21,686 nt of DNA, from positions 1-21,686 of the forward strand of contig JBAQZZ010000216.1 of the NCBI GenBank assembly GCA_049791475.1, given 5' to 3'. The first letter of the stretch is position 1; every line of letters starts with the position of its first letter. Below the pieces are notes generated by a model. The model did not search any database. It was not told the origin of the DNA and saw only the letters and a program-made list of their open reading frames with translations. Source of the stretch: CAXBID01 sp049791475. Lineage in GTDB: Bacteria > Bacteroidota > Bacteroidia > Flavobacteriales > Flavobacteriaceae. A program made the position numbers and the translations under genes. Positions 21,601-21,686 of the stretch are shown here, one piece after another.

Positions 21601-21686
21601 AAAGAAAGATTCAACACTAATATAACTACTCTGCTATTTAAAATAAGACAATAAAGCGGATTTTTTAGACGCTGAAACCATAATTT

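Noticed and set aside
1..21686. tRNA genes, CRISPR arrays, insertion sequences, attachment sites
   Set aside because: Read through on both strands; no cloverleaf-like GTTCRANNC context, no regularly spaced long repeats, and no transposase or integrase motifs were seen.

Overview
The window looks like a stretch of core chromosome from a member of the Flavobacteriaceae (Bacteroidota). The reasons are the strongly AT-rich base composition, a type IX secretion (T9SS) C-terminal sorting domain protein, and several Bacteroidota-typical families (DUF4271 next to hemD, DUF4296 lipoprotein after a DDQVHFREPG-type dihydroorotase, an Mrp without the CPxC motif). Most promoter regions also carry the Bacteroidota -7 element TAnnTTTG instead of an E. 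coli -10 box. I see no tRNA, rRNA, insertion sequence, prophage or CRISPR array. Gene order, codon use and base composition look uniform, so I see no sign of a recently acquired island.

Layout. 1-2.7 kb (minus strand): an outer-membrane barrel protein, an Lrp/AsnC regulator and a Lys9-type saccharopine dehydrogenase. The dehydrogenase's upstream region holds a cluster of inverted and direct repeats. 2.7-4.9 kb (plus): a DUF423 membrane protein and ATP-dependent PEP carboxykinase with a bidirectional terminator. 4.9-6.8 kb (minus): a small tail-anchored envelope protein, then DUF4271-hemD, with an extra promoter-like site for hemD. 6.9-9.5 kb (plus): a likely operon of polyprenol-phosphate mannosyltransferase-like enzyme, dihydroorotase and DUF4296 lipoprotein. 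9.5-10.5 kb (minus): an extended SDR overlapping the lipoprotein gene tail to tail. 10.6-11.9 kb: tyrS and terminator. 12.0-13.5 kb (minus): a LuxE/acyl-protein-synthetase-like adenylation protein followed by a YHS-domain secreted protein.

13.6-15.9 kb is the most unusual part. A 114-residue protein consists almost only of a signal peptide and a T9SS sorting domain. It is divergent from an OmpR/PhoB-type response regulator and a histidine kinase that has almost no extracytoplasmic loop. The 200-bp gap between them carries a run of TGTTA/TGTAA units at 11-bp spacing, the geometry of a Pho box.

15.8-21.7 kb: a GT-B glycosyltransferase (minus), then plus-strand trmB, a LysE-type exporter and an alkyltransferase-like (ATL) protein whose active-site Cys is Ala. 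Next come an unknown minus-strand gene, a 344-bp non-coding stretch, an Fe-S cluster carrier group (Mrp/ApbC, NifU C-terminal domain, adrenodoxin-type ferredoxin), and a small membrane protein at the end.

Functionally the window is mainly housekeeping: amino-acid breakdown, gluconeogenesis, haem, pyrimidines, translation, tRNA modification and Fe-S assembly. The best candidate for something undescribed is the sorting-domain-only protein with its adjacent two-component system and repeat array.
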